A DNA stretch of 26,367 nt, taken from NCBI GenBank assembly GCA_002314835.1, contig DCHM01000024.1:20803-47169 (forward strand), given 5' to 3'. The notes below the pieces were generated by a model. That model was not told the origin of the DNA. It was given only the letters and a program-made list of their open reading frames with translations, and did not search any database. The stretch comes from Clostridiales bacterium UBA1752. GTDB lineage: Bacteria > Bacillota > Clostridia > Oscillospirales > CAG-382. The stretch's first letter is position 1. Each line of letters opens with the position of its first letter. Shown piece by piece: positions 21,655 through 26,367 of this stretch. The position numbers and the translations under genes were made by a program.

Positions 21655-23079
21655 TTATTTCGCTGCGGAATAGTCGTTTGTGAGTATGCAGTCGGCGCCG
21701 AGTGCTGTCAGTCGGTCTGCCGAGGGCTTGTCGTCTGCAAAAGCACAGCAGATTAAGCCGAGACTATGCGCTTTTTGCAGTGCTTCAGCGTCGGGCGCGT
21801 GATTATACAGCACCTTTTGTGCGCCGATTTCGGCGGCGGCTACGGGGTCGTCCGTGCGTAAGCAAACCGCGATTTCGGTTACCAAAGAACGGCACTTTGT
21901 CAAAGCGTCCGCGCTCGTGCTCGTCAGGTAACAGTGCTTATCGCCGTCGTAACGGCGGATAAGCGTGACTGCCTTTTCTATCTGTTGCCCGTCGAGAGCC
22001 GTAATGTTGACATTCATTACCGTGCGGCAGGCGAATTTGCAGAGCACTTGCTCAAAATCGGTGCCTTTGCTGTCGATTATCAGTCTGCCGTTATCGTCTG
22101 TGCTGAGGTCAAAGGCGATTTCTTCTGCGCCGACGCCTACTGCGGCACCTAACGCGGCGAGGGTGTTTTGCGGAAACTCTTTGCTCAGCCCGTTTATTGC
22201 ACACAGACGGGGATAGGGCGCTTCGGCGTCGCTAACGACCACCGAGCTGCCGCACTGGCGGTATTGCCATGGGCGACGGCCCTTCTCTATATATTCACAG
22301 TGCTTGCAATCTGGGTTGCCAAAGCCGCCGGGCTTTTTAAACTTTTTGTGCGGGTCAAACTCGGCTCTTAATACGCCGACTTGATTTTCAAACGCCGAGA
22401 GCGTTTTGCCTTCGGTATCTACCGCCATACTGCCGCCGCAGGTTCTGCTGCCTTCGCCGAGGCTGACCGACGCACGGAGTACGTACGCCGAGGTGTTGTA
22501 GGCGAGAAATCGGCAAATCGTCTCGCTGATATACGGCGTGTCGCTGCGCTGCAGAGCCGCTCCGATTATCACGTCGGGGCAGAGCCCGGCGAGTTTTGGG
22601 AATCCTTCGTAAAAATAAAAGTCGTAGCAGGTCAAAAACGCGTACCTTACGCCTTTGTAATCTAAAGTATAATAGTCCTTTATGTCCTCGGTGTAGCTAT
22701 ACGCTACGTCGATTTTCTTTTCGGCAGGGGGAATGTGCGTCTTATAGTATTTGCCTATCACCTCGCCGCCTTCGTCTATGGCGTAGGTCGTGTTGCGCCA
22801 TTCGCCGCACGAGCCGTCGAGCGCGTTAACAAAGACGATGCATCCACACCTTTTGGCTATCTCGGCACACTTTTGCATCAGCCTGTCAAAGTATTTTGCG
22901 TGCATTTCGGTCAGCTGTGCGTTGTTGCGCGGCGAAACGGGCACGTCGCTGTATTCGGGCAGGACTACTATATCCGCATCCGGCGGTATTTCGTCCAGCA
23001 TTTTTATCTTGTATTCAAAAAATCGGTCCGCGTCAGCCGTGTCGAGACTGTAAATCGGCTGTATCAGATAGGCAATCAT
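21655..23079 (-). CDS. Nitrilase-family amidohydrolase fused to a degenerate GDPD domain
   Basis: A 474-residue cytoplasmic protein. Residues about 1-245 are a carbon-nitrogen hydrolase with the full triad: E42 in LPEYSD, K113 in GKYYKTH and C151 in LTCYDFYF. A linker with NPDCKHCEYIEKGRRPWQYR (256-274 region) follows. Residues about 290-474 match the outline of a glycerophosphodiester phosphodiesterase (GLSKEFPQNTLAALGAAVGVGAEEIAFDLSTDD; near the end LGADCILTND). The GDPD catalytic residues are missing: HRG is ING (295-297), ENT is QNT, the E-x-D pair is A-F-D, and the HD pair is replaced by DSK. The nitrilase is probably active on an amide; the second domain may only bind a ligand. RBS GGAGGT precedes the ATG. 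It is a single-gene unit with its own promoter. Confidence 0.86.
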   Translation of the reverse strand: MIAYLIQPIYSLDTADADRFFEYKIKMLDEIPPDADIVVLPEYSDVPVSPRNNAQLTEMHAKYFDRLMQKCAEIAKRCGCIVFVNALDGSCGEWRNTTYAIDEGGEVIGKYYKTHIPPAEKKIDVAYSYTEDIKDYYTLDYKGVRYAFLTCYDFYFYEGFPKLAGLCPDVIIGAALQRSDTPYISETICRFLAYNTSAYVLRASVSLGEGSRTCGGSMAVDTEGKTLSAFENQVGVLRAEFDPHKKFKKPGGFGNPDCKHCEYIEKGRRPWQYRQCGSSVVVSDAEAPYPRLCAINGLSKEFPQNTLAALGAAVGVGAEEIAFDLSTDDNGRLIIDSKGTDFEQVLCKFACRTVMNVNITALDGQQIEKAVTLIRRYDGDKHCYLTSTSADALTKCRSLVTEIAVCLRTDDPVAAAEIGAQKVLYNHAPDAEALQKAHSLGLICCAFADDKPSADRLTALGADCILTNDYSAAK

Positions 23080-23108
23080 TCATAACCTCCGTGGCTTTGT
23101 ATGCAGAT

Positions 23109-23137
23109 ATTATAAGCGCCTGCGGCACGGGTGTCAA
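23109..23137 (-). promoter_or_regulatory. Consensus SigA promoter of the nitrilase–GDPD gene
   Basis: On the minus strand TTGACA (23137-23132), 17-nt spacer, TATAAT (23114-23109), an exact match to the SigA consensus, about 30 nt before the start codon. This implies strong, possibly constitutive expression. Confidence 0.9.
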
Positions 23138-23190
23138 ATGTTAATTTTTTGTTAATCCGGTGTAAAATATCATCACGGATTTCGTGTTTT

Positions 23191-23222
23191 GCCGCCTAAG
23201 CAAAGAAAACAGCGGCTTTTTT
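23191..23222 (+). terminator. Possible terminator-like hairpin upstream of rpoB
   Basis: GCCGC (23191-23195) can pair with GCGGC (23212-23216) across a 16-nt A-rich loop, followed by six T (23217-23222). The stem is short. No + strand gene precedes it within the gap, so it would end a short non-coding transcript or block read-through; it may be fortuitous. Confidence 0.3.
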
Positions 23223-23233
23223 GAAAAAAAGTG

Positions 23234-23262
23234 TTGACAAACTTGACATAATGTGCTACAGT
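23234..23262 (+). promoter_or_regulatory. rpoB promoter P1
   Basis: TTGACA (23234-23239), 17-nt spacer, TACAGT (23257-23262). An A-rich stretch just upstream (23224-23230) could serve as an UP-like element. Transcription would begin near 23269, giving a leader of about 107 nt. Confidence 0.65.
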
Positions 23263-23303
23263 TATAAACTGCGCTTCGGTGCCCTATGCGCCAGAAACAA
23301 AAG

Positions 23304-23339
23304 TAAACTTTTTGTAAACTTTTTGTGAATAATTATAAA
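23304..23339 (+). promoter_or_regulatory. 11-bp tandem repeat and possible second rpoB promoter
   Basis: TAAACTTTTTG occurs twice in direct succession (23304-23314, 23315-23325). Overlapping it, TTGTAA (23312-23317) lies 16 nt from TATAAA (23334-23339), a plausible weaker promoter P2 about 35 nt before the rpoB start codon. Confidence 0.4.
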
Positions 23340-23375
23340 ATATAAACTACACCAAAAAGAACGGAGCAAAAAACA

Positions 23376-26367
23376 ATGAGTGAAATGGTAAAAGATGTTA
23401 CCCTCCGCGGCGGCATGGTGAGAAAGACCTTCTCCAAAAACCGCCAGATACTCGATATGCCGGGGCTTATCGATATCCAAAAAGAGTCATTCCGCGACTT
23501 TGTAGAGCGCGGCATCGGCGAGGTACTTACCGATATTTCGCCTATGACCGACCACTCCGGCAATCTCGTTGTCGAGTTTGTCGATTACAACCTCAATGAC
23601 CCGCCAAAGTACACTATCGAGGAGTGCAAAGAGCGTGACGTAAACTACGCCGCACCCTTTAAGGTAGTTACCCGTCTGACAAACAAAGTCTGCAACAACG
23701 AGGTCACCGAGCAGGAAATCTATATGAGTGATTTCCCCATGATGACCGAAGCCGGCACCTTTATCATCAACGGTGCGGAGCGTGTCGTCGTCAGCCAGAT
23801 AGTTCGTTCTCCCGGCGTGTATTTTGAGTCCACCGACGACAAATCGGGCAAAAAGCTCTTTGCCTGCACCGTCATCCCTTACAGAGGCGCGTGGCTCGAA
23901 TACGAGACGGATTCTTCCGATATATTCTATGTCCGCATAGACCGCAACCGCAAGCTGCCCATTACCGTGCTGCTCCGTGCCTTCGGTCTTGCAGGCAACG
24001 ACGACATCCTCGATTACTTTGGTGACGAGGCTGCCCTCAAAGCTACGTTTGAAAAAGACACCTGCGTAGCCGAAGCAGAGAGACTCTGCAGCCTCGGCGT
24101 TTCGACCAATCCCGGTGACGAAGCTCTCAAGGAGATTTACCGCAAGCTCCGTCCCGGCGACCCTGCAGTCGTTGACAGCGCACAGGTTTTGCTCAATAAC
24201 CTTTTCTTTGACCACAAGCGCTATGAGCTTTCGCCCGTAGGCAGATTTAAGTTTAACAAAAAGCTCGCTCTGCCAAAGCGTATCACGGGTCATATCCTCG
24301 CGCGTCCCGTCGTTGACGAAAATACCGGCGAGCTCCTCTTTGACGCAGGATACAAGCTCACCCGTACCGACGCAGACAAGATCGAAAAGCTCGGCATCTG
24401 GTGCGTATATCTTGTAGATGAGAGCACCGACGCAGAGGTTAAGGTATTTACCAATAAGATGGTTTGGGCGAGCGCCTACACCGGCATCCCCGACGAAGAG
24501 CTCGGTCTAGACGAAATGGTAGCTCTCGAAGTCCTCAAGGAGATTATTGCCGCAGTCGGCACCGAGGACAAGGACGCTCTCAAAAAGATGGTTCAGGCTC
24601 GCATCCACGACCTCGTACCCAGACATATCGTTATCGACGACGTATTTGCATCCGTCAACTATCTGCTCGGTCTGCAGCACGACATCGGCTACGAAGACGA
24701 TATCGACCACCTCTCCAACCGTCGTATCCGCGCCGTCGGCGAGCTGCTGCTCAACCAGCTCAAGATAGGCTTCTCCAAGATGGATAAGATAGTTAAGGAA
24801 AAGATGACCACTCAGGATATGGACAAGATTACTCCTCAGTCGCTCATCAACATCCGTCCTATCTCGAGCGCCATCAGAGAGTTTTTTGGCTCTTCGCCTC
24901 TGTCTCAGTTTATGGACCAGACCAACCCCTTGTCCGAGTTGACTCACAAGAGACGTGTTTCGGCACTCGGTCCCGGCGGTCTGTCTCGTGACCGTGCATC
25001 CTTTGAGGTCCGTGACGTTCACTATACTCACTACGGCAGACTCTGCCCTATCGAGACCCCCGAAGGTCCTAACATCGGCCTTATCTCTTACCTCGCTACT
25101 TATGCGAGAGTCAATAAATTCGGCTTCCTTGAGACTCCTTACCGCACCGTTAAAAACGGCGTAGTAACCGACGAGGTTCACTATTACACTGCGGACGCGG
25201 AGGATGACAACATCATCGCTACCGCCAACGAGCCTCTGGACGAAAACGGCAGGTTCCTAAACCGCAAGATAGTTGCACGCCGCCGTGACGAAATCCTCGA
25301 GTTTGACCCCGAGCAAATTGATATGATGGACGTTTCGGCACGCATGGTTGTATCCTGCGCTACCGCAATGATTCCGTTCCTTGAAAACGACGATAACACC
25401 CGTGCACTGATGGGCTCCAACATGCAGAAGCAGGCTGTGCCCCTTATGATTAACGAGGCTCCTATCGTTGCCACCGGCATGGAGTATCGTGCCGCGTACG
25501 ACTCGGGCGTTCTCGTGCTCTGCAAGCACGCAGGCTACGTCAAGTCGGTTGCAAGCGACGAGGTTATAGTTTATAACGACGAAGGCAAGACCGACGTTTA
25601 CAAGCTCATCAAGTTTGCACGCTCCAACCAGGGCACCTGCATCAATCAGCGCCCGATAGTTAAAAAAGACCAGCGCGTCGAGGTCGGTGACATCATCGCC
25701 GACGGCGCCGCTACCGACCACGGCGAAGTCGCTCTGGGCAAAAACGTCCTCATCGGCTTTATGAACTGGGAGGGCTACAACTACGAGGACGCAGTCCTTA
25801 TCAACGAAAGACTCGTAAGAGAAGATATTTACACCTCTATCCACATAGAGGAGTATAGCTGCGAATCGCGCGAAACCAAGCTCGGCAAAGAGGATATCAC
25901 CCGTGACATCCCCGGCGTCGGCGACGACGTGCTCAAAGAACTCGACAGCAACGGCGTAGTACGCATCGGTGCCGAGGTTCACGCAGGCGACATCCTCGTA
26001 GGCAAGGTTACGCCTAAGGGCGAAACCGAGCTTTCCGCCGAGGAAAGACTGCTCAGAGCCATATTCGGCGAAAAAGCACGCGAGGTCCGCGATACCTCGC
26101 TCAAGCTGCCTCACGGCGAGAGCGGCATCATCGTTGACGTCAAGGAGTTTAACCGCGACAACTGCGACACGCTCCAGCCCGGCGTCATCAAGGTAGTCAG
26201 AGTTTACGTCGCCCAAAAGCGCAAGATCAGCGTAGGCGACAAGATGGCAGGCCGCCATGGCAACAAGGGCGTTATTTCGAGAGTATTGCCTACCGAAGAT
26301 ATGCCTTTCCTGCCCGACGGCACACCGCTTGATATAGTTCTTAATCCTCTGGGCGTTCCTTCCCGTA
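23376..26367 (+). CDS. rpoB: DNA-directed RNA polymerase subunit beta, 5' part
   Basis: The beta subunit forms one pincer of RNA polymerase and part of the active centre. The frame is open from the ATG at 23376 (CGGAG at 23362-23366) to the window end: 997 codons, so the C-terminal part, including the last beta-prime contacts, is outside. Conserved landmarks are GAERVVVSQIVRSPGVYF, the rifampicin cluster at about 503-531 (FFGSSPLSQFMDQ..NPLSELTHKRR), GLSRDRASFEVRDVHYTHYGR, CPIETPEGPNIGL, and the NWEGYNYEDAV and GDKMAGRHGNKG active-site segments. Rifampicin-contact residues equivalent to E. coli Q513, D516, H526 and S531 are all wild type. The gene has its own promoters and is preceded by an unrelated minus-strand gene, not by rplL. 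Codon use is strongly biased, as expected for a highly expressed gene. Confidence 0.98.
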   Translation, partial: MSEMVKDVTLRGGMVRKTFSKNRQILDMPGLIDIQKESFRDFVERGIGEVLTDISPMTDHSGNLVVEFVDYNLNDPPKYTIEECKERDVNYAAPFKVVTRLTNKVCNNEVTEQEIYMSDFPMMTEAGTFIINGAERVVVSQIVRSPGVYFESTDDKSGKKLFACTVIPYRGAWLEYETDSSDIFYVRIDRNRKLPITVLLRAFGLAGNDDILDYFGDEAALKATFEKDTCVAEAERLCSLGVSTNPGDEALKEIYRKLRPGDPAVVDSAQVLLNNLFFDHKRYELSPVGRFKFNKKLALPKRITGHILARPVVDENTGELLFDAGYKLTRTDADKIEKLGIWCVYLVDESTDAEVKVFTNKMVWASAYTGIPDEELGLDEMVALEVLKEIIAAVGTEDKDALKKMVQARIHDLVPRHIVIDDVFASVNYLLGLQHDIGYEDDIDHLSNRRIRAVGELLLNQLKIGFSKMDKIVKEKMTTQDMDKITPQSLINIRPISSAIREFFGSSPLSQFMDQTNPLSELTHKRRVSALGPGGLSRDRASFEVRDVHYTHYGRLCPIETPEGPNIGLISYLATYARVNKFGFLETPYRTVKNGVVTDEVHYYTADAEDDNIIATANEPLDENGRFLNRKIVARRRDEILEFDPEQIDMMDVSARMVVSCATAMIPFLENDDNTRALMGSNMQKQAVPLMINEAPIVATGMEYRAAYDSGVLVLCKHAGYVKSVASDEVIVYNDEGKTDVYKLIKFARSNQGTCINQRPIVKKDQRVEVGDIIADGAATDHGEVALGKNVLIGFMNWEGYNYEDAVLINERLVREDIYTSIHIEEYSCESRETKLGKEDITRDIPGVGDDVLKELDSNGVVRIGAEVHAGDILVGKVTPKGETELSAEERLLRAIFGEKAREVRDTSLKLPHGESGIIVDVKEFNRDNCDTLQPGVIKVVRVYVAQKRKISVGDKMAGRHGNKGVISRVLPTEDMPFLPDGTPLDIVLNPLGVPSR

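Noticed and set aside
24882..24968. Rifampicin-resistance mutation in rpoB
   Set aside because: The main resistance positions (equivalents of E. coli Q513, D516, H526, S531) are wild type; the Pro and Thr differences at the positions equivalent to 510 and 518 look like natural variation.
25257..26258. A 333-codon open frame on the minus strand opposite rpoB
   Set aside because: It lies wholly inside the conserved rpoB sequence, and its protein is a low-complexity Val/Ala/Asp-rich antisense translation. The same holds for the minus-strand frames at 23487-24293 and 24507-25181.

Overview
The window looks like a chromosomal segment of an anaerobic, probably gut-dwelling member of the Clostridia (Bacillota), perhaps Oscillospirales/Ruminococcaceae-like. 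The evidence is the miaB–ymcA(ricA)–mutS–mutL order also known from Bacillus subtilis, strong purine-rich ribosome binding sites, SigA-type promoters, a DUF421/DUF4363 pair, a VanY-type carboxypeptidase, and oxygen-sensitive iron-sulfur 2-ketoacid oxidoreductase genes. I see no tRNA, rRNA, CRISPR array, transposase or phage gene.

Region 1 (1-9315, + strand) is a tight housekeeping operon: the 3' end of an NlpC/P60 cell-wall hydrolase, miaB, a ricA/ymcA-like gene, mutS, mutL, tgt and an IMP dehydrogenase, closed by a strong terminator. It combines tRNA modification (MiaB, Tgt), mismatch repair (MutS, MutL) and guanine nucleotide synthesis. The IMP dehydrogenase is of an unusual subtype whose motifs match, as I recall it, the enzyme of the protozoan Tritrichomonas foetus.

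Region 2 (9328-14932) is the most unusual part. A minus-strand pair encodes a cytoplasmic XRE-type DNA-binding domain fused to an ADP-ribosylglycohydrolase, followed 2 nt later by a secreted lipoprotein with an ADP-ribosylglycohydrolase domain, a PKD domain and a discoidin-like domain. A membrane-anchored alpha/beta hydrolase diverges from them, followed by an SGNH-hydrolase lipoprotein. The two divergent promoters share the same palindromic -35 hexamer, arranged as the arms of an inverted repeat, which would suit an operator for the fusion protein. I infer a sensor/regulator plus surface-enzyme system acting on an ADP-ribosyl-like or glycosidic substrate; the substrate is unknown.

Region 3 (14947-19074, - strand) is an iorA–iorB–paaK–ACT operon for interconverting aromatic 2-oxoacids, arylacetyl-CoA and arylacetates. 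Region 4 (19136-21648, + strand) has a DUF421/DUF4363 membrane pair, then rpe and a VanY-type peptidase behind a structured leader.

Region 5 (21655-23137, - strand) is a nitrilase fused to a catalytically degenerate GDPD domain. Region 6 (23192 to the end, + strand) carries the rpoB promoters and the first 997 codons of rpoB, which continues beyond the window.
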